NCBI GenBank assembly: GCA_023388995.1
Contig: JAEWFD010000002.1
Location: forward strand, 1 to 64,000
Origin: Bacillota bacterium
GTDB lineage: Bacteria > Bacillota_I > Bacilli_A > Erysipelotrichales > Erysipelotrichaceae
Reading direction: 5' to 3'
Length of the DNA stretch: 64,000 nt
In this document: positions 35,360 through 44,087 of the stretch, piece by piece
How the letters are laid out: every line of letters begins with the position of its first letter
How positions within the stretch are numbered: the first letter of the stretch is position 1
Translations under genes and position numbers: made by a program
The notes under the pieces: generated by a model
Told to the model about the DNA's origin: nothing
What the model saw: only the letters and a program-made list of their open reading frames with translations
Database searches by the model: none

Positions 35360-36367
35360 TTACTCTAACTCATCCGCATGGATCAGTTCGTCTATTTCAT
35401 ATGTATGTTTTGCAGGCTTTCCTATGATATCATCATAATACTTGCAATGCAATCCATTGCCCGGTCTTTTTTGCGTCACATTTTCTGGTGTAAATACCTC
35501 ACCTGCCTGAATGATCCGATTGGCCACCAAACTCTTGCGGGCAATCTCGCGATTTTGCCGCTCGGAGGATGTTACTTGTTTTTGTTTCATTCCTACCGCC
35601 ACTTCAATATTGCGGATCATCGTTACCATCATCCGCAGCTCCTGCGGATCAATACTTGCTTTGTGATCCGGACCTTCCATCGTTTTATCCAGCGTAAAAT
35701 GTTTCTCAATTACCTTTGCCCCCAAAGCCACAGCAGCCAAAGGAACTTCAATTCCTACGGTATGATCGCTGTACCCCACAGGGACTTGAAAGGTTTCCTG
35801 CAATAGTTCCATTGCCTTTAGATGAACATCTGCAAATGGTGTTGGATATTGTGTATTGCAGTGCAGCAGCGTGATGTCGGAAGCACCATGATTGCGCAAC
35901 GTATCGACAGCCTCCGAAATCTCCTTTAAATCACTCATTCCCGTTGATAGGATAACCGGCTTTTGTGTCTTGGCAATACGTCTTAGCATCGGCAAGTTGG
36001 TGATTTCACCGGACGGAATTTTATAGATCGGCATCTGCAGTTCTTCCAGCAAATCCAAGCTGGACAAATCAAAGGCAGAGGATAAGAATAGAATTTGATG
36101 CTTCCGGCAATGCTCGATCAATGCCAGATGATCTTCCCTGGACAATTCCAATTTGCGGATCATCTCCAGCTGGCTTTCGCTGGCATCCGTTGTTTGTTTT
36201 TGATATTCCGCCTTCGGTGCATGCACACTTACCAGTTCTTTGGCTTGAAAGGTTTGGAATTTCACTGCATCCGCTTGTGCCTGCGCTGCCGCTTCAACAA
36301 GCTGTTTGGCTAATTCCAAACTGCCATTGTGGTTCACACCCGCTTCCGCAATAATAAAGGTTTTCAT
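35360..36367 (-). CDS. neuB: N-acetylneuraminate synthase family protein (NeuB/SpsE)
   Basis: This 335-residue enzyme condenses phosphoenolpyruvate with an N-acetylated hexosamine to make a nonulosonic acid. It has the N-terminal TIM-barrel signature IAEAGVNHNGSLELAKQL and VKFQTF, the barrel motifs PSGEITNLP and GYSDHTVGIEVPLAAVALGA, and IEKHFTLDK. A C-terminal SAF domain (about residues 275-335, SLVANRIIQAGEV) follows. The exact product (sialic, legionaminic or pseudaminic acid) cannot be told. The start overlaps the neuD stop by 4 bases. No CMP-sugar synthetase (neuA) or epimerase (neuC) is nearby. Confidence 0.92.
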   Translation of the reverse strand: MKTFIIAEAGVNHNGSLELAKQLVEAAAQAQADAVKFQTFQAKELVSVHAPKAEYQKQTTDASESQLEMIRKLELSREDHLALIEHCRKHQILFLSSAFDLSSLDLLEELQMPIYKIPSGEITNLPMLRRIAKTQKPVILSTGMSDLKEISEAVDTLRNHGASDITLLHCNTQYPTPFADVHLKAMELLQETFQVPVGYSDHTVGIEVPLAAVALGAKVIEKHFTLDKTMEGPDHKASIDPQELRMMVTMIRNIEVAVGMKQKQVTSSERQNREIARKSLVANRIIQAGEVFTPENVTQKRPGNGLHCKYYDDIIGKPAKHTYEIDELIHADELE

Positions 36368-36984
36368 ACAATGCTCCGGGCCGGACTTCCTACCACTTTG
36401 CTCTGGTATAAGACATCTTCCAGCACGGTAGCATTCGCTCCGACAATTGCTTCTTTGCCGATTTTGATACCCGGAAGCACAACACTGCCTGCTCCCACAA
36501 AAGAATCATCCTGAACTGTGACAGTGCCGCACAGTGTAGCGTTCGGAGCAATGTGCACATTGCTTCCTATGGTGCAGTCATGTTCTACAACACTGCCGGA
36601 ATTAATAATGCTGGCTTTGCCAATCGTCACATAGGCATTCACAATTGCTCCTTTGCCGACAAATACCCCCGAACGGAGCTGTGCCCGCTTAGAAATAATT
36701 GCCGTCGGATCAATAATACTAATAAGCTTCAAGTCATATTTGGTGCATTCCAAAAGCAGCTTTTTGCGAAGTCCTAAATCACCAATGCTGATAAATACAT
36801 ATCGAATTCCTTTGTTCGCTAATTCGGGAATCAAGGCAAACCCGCCCAGCACCGGAATATCTTCAATTGTAGTCCCGACTTCCAAAAGGTTGTCCAGAAC
36901 TCCCGCTATTTCATATGCATAATCATAGGAATCCAGCACACTGTGGAAGTGACTTCCTGCTCCAATAAATACCATTTTTTCCAT
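36364..36984 (-). CDS. neuD: Sugar O-acyltransferase, NeuD family
   Basis: This 206-residue protein has an N-terminal nucleotide-sugar-like binding domain (MEKMVFIGAGSHFHSVLD, residues 1-80). A left-handed beta-helix of hexapeptide repeats from about residue 90 to 200 includes GVFVGKGAIVNAYVTIGK, VVEHDCTIGSNVHIAPNA and GAGSVVLPGIKIGK. This is the NeuD type of acetyltransferase that O- or N-acetylates nonulosonic acids or their precursors with acetyl-CoA. It sits between ugd and neuB, with 2 bases to the former and a 4-base overlap with the latter. Confidence 0.88.
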   Translation of the reverse strand: MEKMVFIGAGSHFHSVLDSYDYAYEIAGVLDNLLEVGTTIEDIPVLGGFALIPELANKGIRYVFISIGDLGLRKKLLLECTKYDLKLISIIDPTAIISKRAQLRSGVFVGKGAIVNAYVTIGKASIINSGSVVEHDCTIGSNVHIAPNATLCGTVTVQDDSFVGAGSVVLPGIKIGKEAIVGANATVLEDVLYQSKVVGSPARSIV

Positions 36985-36986
36985 AC

Positions 36987-38273
36987 TTACCTGCCTATGC
37001 TAGAATATGCAATTCCGCTCTTTTTCATCTCTTCCACTTTAAAACAATTTCGGCCATCAAATACCAATGGCTGTTTCATGCAATTCACAAACAGCATCTG
37101 ATCCATTTCTTTTATTTCTTTCCATTCCGTAAAGATGAAGCAAAGATCGGCATCCTGCAATGCTTCCGAAATCGATTCACAATAAGTCAACTCGGTTGGA
37201 TAGTGTTTCTTGAAGTTTTCAACCCCCACCGGATCATATGCCTTGATGATTGCTCCTTCATCTAAAAGCAGCGAAACATTCTCCAAGCTTGGAGCATCCC
37301 GCAAATCATCAGTATTTGGTTTAAATGTCAGTCCCAGAATCGCAACCTTTTTATTTTTAAAGGAACCCACTTGCTGCTTGGCTTTCTCAAACAAACGAAT
37401 TTTCTGCCGTTCATTCACTTCGATCGCAGCTTTCACGGTCTTTAATTCCACGCCATTGATCACGCTTAGCCAGTGCAGTGCTTTGGTGTCCTTCGGGAAA
37501 CAGCTTCCGCCATATCCGATTCCTGCCTGCAAGAATTTATTGCCGATGCGGGAATCCATTCCCATTCCTTTTGTGACGTCGGTAATATCAGCACCTAAGC
37601 TTTCGCACAGATTCGCAATTTCATTTACATATGATATTTTCAACGCTAAAAAATCATTGGATGCATACTTCACCATCTCTGCGCTGCGGCGGTTCATTGC
37701 CAATACCGGCACTTCAAAGTTTTGGTACACTTCCTGCAAGATTTGCTTGGCCCATTCGCTTTCTACTCCGATTACAATGCGATCTCCATGCAAGGTATCC
37801 CGCACTGCTGTGCCCTGTGCCAGAAACTCGGGATTGCTGGCTACCTCTACCCGATACTTGCCGCCAATTTGGGCTTGGATTGCCTGCTCGACTTGATCAT
37901 TGGTTCCAATTGGCACGGTTGATTTGACAACCACCAAGGTATCTTTGTTGATCGATTTGCTGATTTGATCGGCAACCTGAAAGACATACTCCAGATTAGC
38001 ACTGCCGTCTTTCTTTTCCGGTGTACCGACGCCAATAAAAATGACATCTTTATTTTGATAAGCTTCCTGATAATTGGTTGTATAAGATAAGCGGTCTGCA
38101 TGCATATGCATCAGCTCTTCCAGTCCTTCTTCATAAATCGGCGACCGCTTTGTTTTCATGATCGCTATTTTTTTCTCATCTGTATCGACACAAGTGACAT
38201 CGTGTCCATGATGTGCCAGACAAACTGCTGTCACTAAACCGACATAACTTGTACCCGCAATGGCTATTTTCAT
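36987..38273 (-). CDS. ugd: UDP-glucose/GDP-mannose dehydrogenase family (UDP-glucose 6-dehydrogenase)
   Basis: This 428-residue NAD-dependent enzyme oxidises a nucleotide sugar to the uronic acid in two steps. It has the N-terminal Rossmann start IAIAGTSYVGLVTAVCLA, GVGTPEKKDGSANL, ASNPEFLAQGTAV, and the catalytic Cys258 in GYGGSCFPKD. A C-terminal UDP-binding domain has GLTFKPNTDDLRDAPSL. These match UDP-glucose 6-dehydrogenase. GGAGG lies 9 bases before the ATG. It starts a four-gene operon with neuD, neuB and a lipoprotein, so uronic acid and nonulosonic acid supply are coordinated, likely for an anionic surface polysaccharide. Confidence 0.93.
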   Translation of the reverse strand: MKIAIAGTSYVGLVTAVCLAHHGHDVTCVDTDEKKIAIMKTKRSPIYEEGLEELMHMHADRLSYTTNYQEAYQNKDVIFIGVGTPEKKDGSANLEYVFQVADQISKSINKDTLVVVKSTVPIGTNDQVEQAIQAQIGGKYRVEVASNPEFLAQGTAVRDTLHGDRIVIGVESEWAKQILQEVYQNFEVPVLAMNRRSAEMVKYASNDFLALKISYVNEIANLCESLGADITDVTKGMGMDSRIGNKFLQAGIGYGGSCFPKDTKALHWLSVINGVELKTVKAAIEVNERQKIRLFEKAKQQVGSFKNKKVAILGLTFKPNTDDLRDAPSLENVSLLLDEGAIIKAYDPVGVENFKKHYPTELTYCESISEALQDADLCFIFTEWKEIKEMDQMLFVNCMKQPLVFDGRNCFKVEEMKKSGIAYSSIGR

Positions 38274-38295
38274 GGTTGAATACCCTCCTGATTCG

Positions 38296-38304
38296 ATTAT
38301 ACCA
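38296..38304 (-). promoter_or_regulatory. Extended -10 promoter of the ugd operon
   Basis: The minus strand reads TGGTATAAT, an extended -10 with perfect TATAAT, about 23 bases before the ugd start. The -35 box is poor. Confidence 0.6.
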
Positions 38305-38467
38305 TTTATTATCTACTCTAGGCATATCAAAATTAGCTCACATAAGATAAATTAATGTAGATAGTATCTTTCTATTTTGCTATATGTCAATGCAAGCAAT
38401 TTACAAGTAGCTTTTTCTTCGTAGTTTTCGTTGCAGTCTGTAAACAAAATCTATCTTTCTAACATCA

Positions 38468-38520
38468 CAAAAAAGCCATAGAATTTCGATAGCTCGCATA
38501 AACTATCTATTTCTACAGCC
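38468..38520 (-). terminator. Terminator of the PTS-transketolase operon
   Basis: GCTGTAGAA pairs with TTCTATGGC (two G-U pairs), with an inner GATAG/CTATC hairpin, and six T residues follow on the minus strand. It lies 9 bases after the IID stop. Confidence 0.88.
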
Positions 38521-38528
38521 TACTACTT

Positions 38529-39338
38529 TTAGAAAATCCCTACTGCCGCTCCAAGTATTCCAAATAATATAATTCCGAATAAAACATGTGAAACTTTAAT
38601 ATCTTTCTTTAAAACCCAGAATAGGAATAATGTGAATCCTAGCGCAAGCGCATTGGGGAAAACACCATTAATAGTAGCAAGTAAATTCCATGATCCAAAA
38701 GAAATAGCCAGAGGTACTTTCACAATATTTGATACCATCGCACCAATTACCATCAGACCCAAGATGGCAGTTCCCTTAAATATTTTTCCCATCATTCCCG
38801 ATTTTTCGATTTTTTCGAGGAATGATGTTCCTAAATTATAACCGTACTGCATAAGCATATATCTTGCGGCAAAGTTAGGAATATTAAATATCAGAAAGAA
38901 TAAGATTGGACCCATTATATTTCCTTGCAAAGCAAGATCGGTTCCTATTGCAGCTCCTAAAGTGCGAATAGTTCCAAAGAATATAGAATCTCCAATACCA
39001 CTCAGTGGTCCCATCAAACCGACTTTCACAGCATTGATTGTATTTTCATCGAAGTTTTCATCATTCGCATTTGATTCTTCAAGTGCAGCGGTAATTCCGA
39101 ATAGTACTGTACTAATATAAGGTGTGATGTTATTGAACTCCAGATGACGCTTCAATGCTTTTGCCATTTCTGGTTTATTGTTACCATAAAGTCTTCGTAA
39201 TACCGGCATTAATGAGAATACCCATCCTAAATTTAATTGCCTCTCATAGTTAAATGACCCATTATAGCTAATTGATCGTACAAATACATCATTAAGATCT
39301 TTTTTTGTTAGCTTCTTTGTAATATTAGAATTCTTCAT
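38529..39338 (-). CDS. PTS mannose/fructose/sorbose-family IID component
   Basis: This membrane subunit of 269 residues works with IIC to translocate sugar. It has the IID signature TKKDLNDVFVRSISYNGSFN and ERQLNLGWVFSLMPVLRRLY near the N-terminus. VGLMGPLSGIGDSIFFGTIR lies in the middle, with hydrophobic helices at the C-terminus. The start at 39338 is the fourth codon of the longest frame; GGGAGG is 10 bases before it, while it would be only 2 bases from the first ATG. The gene overlaps IIC. It is last in the operon and is followed by a strong terminator. Confidence 0.93.
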   Translation of the reverse strand: MKNSNITKKLTKKDLNDVFVRSISYNGSFNYERQLNLGWVFSLMPVLRRLYGNNKPEMAKALKRHLEFNNITPYISTVLFGITAALEESNANDENFDENTINAVKVGLMGPLSGIGDSIFFGTIRTLGAAIGTDLALQGNIMGPILFFLIFNIPNFAARYMLMQYGYNLGTSFLEKIEKSGMMGKIFKGTAILGLMVIGAMVSNIVKVPLAISFGSWNLLATINGVFPNALALGFTLFLFWVLKKDIKVSHVLFGIILFGILGAAVGIF

Positions 39339-40080
39339 CTTGGACATTACCTCCCTGAATGGATTTATTATCTTGGTTGACGATCAATACTGCAATAATG
39401 ATGGCGAATGTAGCAATTCCTAAAACCGGCAGATTTAAGTAAGCAGCCAAGCAAAATCCTAAGAAAAAGAACGGTGCAACTTCTTTGTTAAAAATCATGC
39501 GAGCTAGCATTGCAAATCCTAATGCTGGTAACATGCTTGTTGCAACCGACAGTCCTTTCATGATAAAACTTGGAATAACGGCAATAATATTTCCAACTGC
39601 TTCTCCCCCAAATTGAAATGAAGCAGCAGTTATAATTGCAATCGGTACCGTATAACATAAATTAGCTAAAACGTGCTGTCTTGCTACTCCTTTATCATCG
39701 CCAAGCTCAGCATATCTGTCAGCACGGTGGGCAAACCAACCTCTTGCGACAGTATAAATCAAATTCTTAAAAAGCAATGAAATGGTAGCAATCGGCAAGG
39801 CAAGTGCAAGCGCACCTTCAACACCAGTACCTAATGTAATGGAAAAGGCAGTTCCCAAAATCCCACCTGCAATAATATCCGGCGGTAAAGCTCCGCCGAT
39901 TGTGATGTTACCCATAAATGCAAGTTCTAAAGATGCACCTGTTAGTAATCCAGTATTAATATCACCAAAAATCAATCCTACCAGCGGACCAACAATGATT
40001 GGTCTGCTAAACTGCCCATATCCCAGAAAACTCTCCATGTTCATGATAAAGGCTAAGATACCAATTAAAATAGCTTCCAT
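39325..40080 (-). CDS. PTS mannose/fructose/sorbose-family IIC component
   Basis: This 251-residue integral membrane subunit forms the sugar channel. It carries the IIC signature GYGQFSRPIIVGPLVGLIFGDINTGL-type segments (read in parts as GYGQFSRPIIVGP and GLIFGDINTG), then GGALPPDIIAGGILGTAF. It has about seven hydrophobic helices. It follows the transketolase genes after an unusual 228-base gap that has its own promoter-like and ribosome-site elements, so the membrane subunits may be expressed separately from the enzymes. Confidence 0.94.
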   Translation of the reverse strand: MEAILIGILAFIMNMESFLGYGQFSRPIIVGPLVGLIFGDINTGLLTGASLELAFMGNITIGGALPPDIIAGGILGTAFSITLGTGVEGALALALPIATISLLFKNLIYTVARGWFAHRADRYAELGDDKGVARQHVLANLCYTVPIAIITAASFQFGGEAVGNIIAVIPSFIMKGLSVATSMLPALGFAMLARMIFNKEVAPFFFLGFCLAAYLNLPVLGIATFAIIIAVLIVNQDNKSIQGGNVQDEEF

Positions 40081-40308
40081 TATAATTTCCCTTTCTTTTG
40101 TTTAATGACAAGCATTGCAAGTAACTGCTGTTTCAATATATGTAATATTTTAGCCTCCTTTCATCTAAAAGCATTCTTTTTGGCTTTTATAGTTGCATTA
40201 TAGCAAAGTACTTATATATCGTCGTTCAGTGTCGAAACTCTCAACAACAAAAGCATTTTTTTATAATTTGCTAAACTTCATCAACACTACCAATACTCTT
40301 TCAAACAC
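40081..40308 (-). promoter_or_regulatory. Intra-operon gap with possible internal promoter and leader
   Basis: All other gaps of this operon are a few bases, while this one is 228. On the minus strand it holds a TATAAT box, an AAAAGC/GCTTTT hairpin, and an orphan AAAGGAGG. After that a TTG frame of 18 codons stops at TAATG, overlapping the IIC start. I see no -35 match and no SigL -24/-12 site. It may add expression or translational coupling for IIC and IID. Confidence 0.4.
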
Positions 40309-41259
40309 TTACTCGGTATAAAATACCTCAGCTTTATTAAATATCGAAACCGGATCAAGGCCTAGTTCCTTCTTTAGAAATCCTTTATCTCCTACTTCTC
40401 CGAATCGATCGTGCACGCCTATCTTCAAAAATTTACATTTTAAGCAATGCTCTGCAATCATTGCTGCAACCATATCGCCAATGCCGCCCAAAACATTATG
40501 GTTTTCTACTGAAATCACATGACTGTAATTTTTTATTTCTTGAAGGAGCTCTTCTGTCTTTTGCGGTTTTACAAAAAGCAAATCAATTACAGCAGCATGT
40601 ATATCGTTGTTTGCAAGCATGGGAATGACCTGATAGAATACATCACTTGTCGTATCCCCTGCTGCAATAAACAAAATATCTTTGCCTGTGCCAAGTTTTT
40701 TAAATTGTCCAAATGCAAAACATTCAGCAGACTCATAAATTGTCCGCATAAAACTTCTCGGTGTACGACAATAAACAGCACCACCATGTTTTGCATAGTA
40801 TCTCATCATAAATGCTAAACTTTGGGAATCACTCGGTGCGAAAACAGTCATTTCGGGAATAGTACGAAGCATTGCAAAATCCTCAAAAGTTGTGTGGGTT
40901 CCACCATTATATTGTGACCAATATCCTGGATCCGAGGCATAAATAAAAATATTGTTTCTTCCATAGGCAATGCTTGTATAAATCTGATCCAGAACCCTGC
41001 GTGTAACAAAAGGTGCAAAAGAATGAACTATCGGTTTTAAGCCGACAAGAGACAAACCCGCCGAAACACCAATCATATTTTGCTCGCTAATTCCAGCATT
41101 GACACATTGTTTCGGAAACTTATTAAACGCTTCCAACATGCCGGACGATGATGCCAAATCAGCATCTAAAGCAACTATTTCATTATTATTGCTAAGTATA
41201 TCCAGCAATGTATCGCTAAATACTTTTCGCATTTCTTTTTCTATTGTTTCATTACTCAT
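40309..41259 (-). CDS. Transketolase, C-terminal subunit
   Basis: This half transketolase of 316 residues carries the pyrimidine-binding and C-terminal domains. Visible are IVALDADLASSSG, then CVNAGISEQNMIGVSAGLSL with the catalytic Glu of the SEQ motif. FVTRRVLDQIYTSIAY and GIGDMVAAMIAEH follow. The partner half is encoded just upstream, overlapping by 4 bases (ATGA), so the two subunits are made together and form one enzyme. Split transketolases are common in anaerobes and archaea. In this PTS operon it should rearrange pentose- or ketose-phosphates rather than serve only the general pathway. Confidence 0.93.
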   Translation of the reverse strand: MSNETIEKEMRKVFSDTLLDILSNNNEIVALDADLASSSGMLEAFNKFPKQCVNAGISEQNMIGVSAGLSLVGLKPIVHSFAPFVTRRVLDQIYTSIAYGRNNIFIYASDPGYWSQYNGGTHTTFEDFAMLRTIPEMTVFAPSDSQSLAFMMRYYAKHGGAVYCRTPRSFMRTIYESAECFAFGQFKKLGTGKDILFIAAGDTTSDVFYQVIPMLANNDIHAAVIDLLFVKPQKTEELLQEIKNYSHVISVENHNVLGGIGDMVAAMIAEHCLKCKFLKIGVHDRFGEVGDKGFLKKELGLDPVSIFNKAEVFYTE

Positions 41260-42095
41260 GATTCACACTCCAATACTGTCTTTAACTCTTGAATAATTCC
41301 TTCAAAACGAATCACATCATCATGCGTTAATTTTAAATGGTGACTAATTAATTTGTTTTCATAATACGGCAAGGTCTGGGCTTTAAGCGAGTCAAGAATT
41401 AGTACCTTGGCTTTACCTTGGCTTTCCACCAGATTAAGTAACTTGTTTTCGATATCTTCAAGACTAGAACCAGAAGCTGTCATAACTTCAAAATTCATTG
41501 CTTTGAATATCGATTCAAAATGAAAAGTAAAGCTTATATCCTTTGTTAAACCATCTACTTGCTGCTTGTTGTCGTCCACAATAATAATTAGATTATCCAA
41601 TCTCTTGTTTTCGGCAAATTGTAAAGCTTCCCAAACCTGACCCTCATTGCATTCTCCATCACCAACAATGCAGAAAACCTTATTTGACTTGCCTTGCAGT
41701 TTTAATCCATATGCAATGCCGACTGCCTGCGAAATTCCTTGACCCAGTGATCCTGTCGTCGCATCTACGCCTGGAGTTAAGCGCCGATCAGGATGGGATG
41801 GCAATATTGTGCGATTCTGGTTCAAAGTCAATAAAACTTCTTCTTCAAAATATCCAAAGTTGGCAAGCGTAGCGTAATATCCCGGTCCCGCATGTCCTTT
41901 CGACAATATGAAGTAATCGCGATTACTATTTTGAGGATCACTTGGAAAAGTCTTCATGATACATCCATATAAAACTGTTAAAACTTCAATAATAGAGAAG
42001 GCACCTCCTAAATGCCCGAAACCTCGCTTTTTAATCATTTCTAAAGTCAATATTTTAGTTTTTATTGCTTTGTTTCTTAAATTTATGTTTTCCAT
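41256..42095 (-). CDS. Transketolase, N-terminal (thiamine diphosphate-binding) subunit
   Basis: The 279-residue half enzyme binds thiamine diphosphate and Mg. It reads RGFGHLGGAFSIIEVLTVLY, LSKGHAGPGYYATLA, then HPDRRLTPGVDATTGSLGQG, and the cofactor motif GDGECNEGQVWEALQFA. The ATG at 42095 is 4 bases after the aldolase stop and is likely translated by coupling; a TTG frame start at 42134 lies inside the aldolase gene and is not preferred. It pairs with the C-terminal subunit directly downstream. Confidence 0.92.
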   Translation of the reverse strand: MENINLRNKAIKTKILTLEMIKKRGFGHLGGAFSIIEVLTVLYGCIMKTFPSDPQNSNRDYFILSKGHAGPGYYATLANFGYFEEEVLLTLNQNRTILPSHPDRRLTPGVDATTGSLGQGISQAVGIAYGLKLQGKSNKVFCIVGDGECNEGQVWEALQFAENKRLDNLIIIVDDNKQQVDGLTKDISFTFHFESIFKAMNFEVMTASGSSLEDIENKLLNLVESQGKAKVLILDSLKAQTLPYYENKLISHHLKLTHDDVIRFEGIIQELKTVLECES

Positions 42096-42099
42096 TACA

Positions 42100-42963
42100 T
42101 TACCGAAATAGGTTTGCCTTATCAATGCAGCCAAATAACTCCATTTTGTGTGCTATAACCTTTTTAGCTTCTAAAATAGCAGTTCCATATACCTTGGGAC
42201 TCCAAAATGCTTTTGTCTCATTTAATGTTTTTGTAGTTTGTTGAAAAAAAGCTAAACGATAATCACTTGCAATATTTACTTTATTGACACCAAGCTTGCA
42301 TGCATTCTTAATTTCTTCATCTGAATTTGATGAACCTCCATGCAATACAAGCGGGATATCCGTAACTTCTGTAATTTTTTCCAGAATATCTAAGCGCAAT
42401 TTGGGAACCATTCCCTCCGGATAAATACCGTGAGCTGTTCCAATTGCAATAGCAAGAGTGTCAACTCCACTTTTTGATACAAACTCGACGACTTCTTCAG
42501 GCTGCGTATAATGAATTTTATCGACTCCGCCTTCTACGCTATTGCCAGTTATTCCAATGGTGCCAATTTCTCCTTCAACAGAAACACCCACTTGCCGCGC
42601 TATCTCAGAAACTTGCTTGCATAGTGCAATATTTGTTTCAAAAGGAAGCTCTGAACCATCCAGCATAACTGAAGTGAAACCATACTGAATCGCTTTCAGA
42701 CAATCTCCGATTGTTTTGCCATGATCAAGATGAAGCACACATGGAACTTTACTATTTTTCAGCCGTTCAACAACATATTTAAAAAACTCTTTGCCAACAA
42801 AATCAACTTCAGGAGGTGCAAGTTGGATGATTACTGGCGCATTCAATCGTTCCGCTTCCTCTATAACAACTTTGAACAATACATTGTCGGCAATATTAAA
42901 TGCGCCAACAGCAAAATTATTCCCTTTAGCGATCGCTAATACTTCTTTCATTGTATATAACAT
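42100..42963 (-). CDS. Class II aldolase (fructose/tagatose-bisphosphate aldolase family)
   Basis: This zinc-dependent aldolase of 287 residues is related to FbaA, GatY and KbaY. The metal-binding HLDHGKT (with Asp80 and His81), VSVEGEIGTIG, AIGTAHGIYPEG and PLVLHGGSSNSDEEIKNACK are all in place, as is the phosphate-binding KVNIASDYR. Family members split fructose- or tagatose-1,6-bisphosphate, or related sugar phosphates, to dihydroxyacetone phosphate. Here it sits between an RpiB-like isomerase and transketolase. It may therefore act on a sugar phosphate of the pathway rather than in glycolysis. Confidence 0.92.
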   Translation of the reverse strand: MLYTMKEVLAIAKGNNFAVGAFNIADNVLFKVVIEEAERLNAPVIIQLAPPEVDFVGKEFFKYVVERLKNSKVPCVLHLDHGKTIGDCLKAIQYGFTSVMLDGSELPFETNIALCKQVSEIARQVGVSVEGEIGTIGITGNSVEGGVDKIHYTQPEEVVEFVSKSGVDTLAIAIGTAHGIYPEGMVPKLRLDILEKITEVTDIPLVLHGGSSNSDEEIKNACKLGVNKVNIASDYRLAFFQQTTKTLNETKAFWSPKVYGTAILEAKKVIAHKMELFGCIDKANLFR

Positions 42964-42965
42964 AC

Positions 42966-43610
42966 TTATTCCTCTCCTAAAATTTCTCTACAATACTGAA
43001 TCATGTCCGTGTTTGTAGCATCACGGAAAAAATTTGTCTTGAATTCAGGATAATCGATAATGTTTTTTACTACATCATCTCCAATGCGATTCAGTAATTC
43101 ATAAATACTTGGATTCATTGCTTGCTTCATTTTTACCAATGCGTTTCGGCTGATTAGCTGTGATTCTGCAAGTTCTTCCGGATAACCCTGTCCAAACTCT
43201 TGTTGAAATAGGGTATCAAAGCAATAACCACAGTTTAAGTTTGCGCCCCATCCATAGTTTTGTGCAAATCGCAGTGAAATGGCATTACCGCAGTTCACTT
43301 GGCTAAATAAAAATGCATCAAGAGGTGAATCCACAAATCCGCAAACGATATTTGGAAACGAGTTCATAGAAATCATGGCGCCTTGCCCTGTACCACATCC
43401 AGTTACCACGAAGTCAACAGCACCTGCCTCCAGTAAAATTGATGATATAATACCAACCTGATAATATTTTATTAAATTTACATTGTTATCTTCATACATT
43501 CCGTAATTGACAATGTCATGATTAAATTTTGTGCTCGAGTTTTTCAGTTCTTTAAATATCACATTATTTTTCTTCATTTGGGAACTTTCCATTACTAATG
43601 CAACTTTCAT
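42966..43610 (-). CDS. RpiB/LacA/LacB-family sugar-phosphate isomerase
   Basis: This 214-residue protein has an RpiB-like fold. The catalytic loop is VVTGCGTGQGAMISMN with Cys72, followed by NIVCGFVDSPLDAFLFSQVNCGN, where the family's phosphate and ring-opening residues lie. It is longer than typical RpiB (about 150 residues) because of an unusual N-terminus and an extended C-terminal helical part. It should interconvert a keto- and aldo-phosphate of the imported sugar. The ATG at 43610 has GGAGG 6 bases upstream and begins 1 base after the IIB stop; a longer frame from 43622 is not preferred. Confidence 0.85.
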   Translation of the reverse strand: MKVALVMESSQMKKNNVIFKELKNSSTKFNHDIVNYGMYEDNNVNLIKYYQVGIISSILLEAGAVDFVVTGCGTGQGAMISMNSFPNIVCGFVDSPLDAFLFSQVNCGNAISLRFAQNYGWGANLNCGYCFDTLFQQEFGQGYPEELAESQLISRNALVKMKQAMNPSIYELLNRIGDDVVKNIIDYPEFKTNFFRDATNTDMIQYCREILGEE

Positions 43611-43611
43611 A

Positions 43612-44076
43612 TTAACCTCCATAGTACTTAGGATTATCGCTCGGTACAGTCCTTATTTCTACACGCTTACCCATTTCGAGTAATTTTTTAAGCATCTCTT
43701 CTTCTTCCGGCAAAACATGAACATTGTTAGATAGAGTTTTAGTATTAGGTTTTGCTTTTGCGCTTCCCACATTCACAAGCTCAATTTGACTAACTTGTGA
43801 AGCAATCAGGTACGCATCATGTATGTTTTCTACTACTACAAATAACTTGTATTTATCAGTTTGTCCTTCATTAATTGCCTGAATACTCTCTTCAATACTT
43901 TTCATTACTAATTTAATCCCCTGTGGCTTTGCCAGTCTTAATGTTGTTTTTCTAAGGTCGTCCTTTATGACTGCATCATTGGCAATTAAAATACTATCTG
44001 CACCCAAATAGCCAGTCCAAGCAAAAGCCACTTGTCCGTGCAATAGCCGATGGTCAACGCGTAAAAGTTTAATCAT
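43612..44076 (-). CDS. PTS mannose/fructose/sorbose-family IIB component
   Basis: This cytoplasmic phosphocarrier has 154 residues. It carries the IIB signature RVDHRLLHGQVAFAW with the phosphorylated His13, and later the LVNVGSAKAKPNT and a C-terminal VEIRTVPSDN. It receives phosphate from IIA and passes it to the sugar on the IIC/IID channel. AAGGAGG precedes the ATG. It is next to IIA on one side and the isomerase on the other. Confidence 0.95.
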   Translation of the reverse strand: MIKLLRVDHRLLHGQVAFAWTGYLGADSILIANDAVIKDDLRKTTLRLAKPQGIKLVMKSIEESIQAINEGQTDKYKLFVVVENIHDAYLIASQVSQIELVNVGSAKAKPNTKTLSNNVHVLPEEEEMLKKLLEMGKRVEIRTVPSDNPKYYGG

Positions 44077-44087
44077 GTTTTTCCTCC

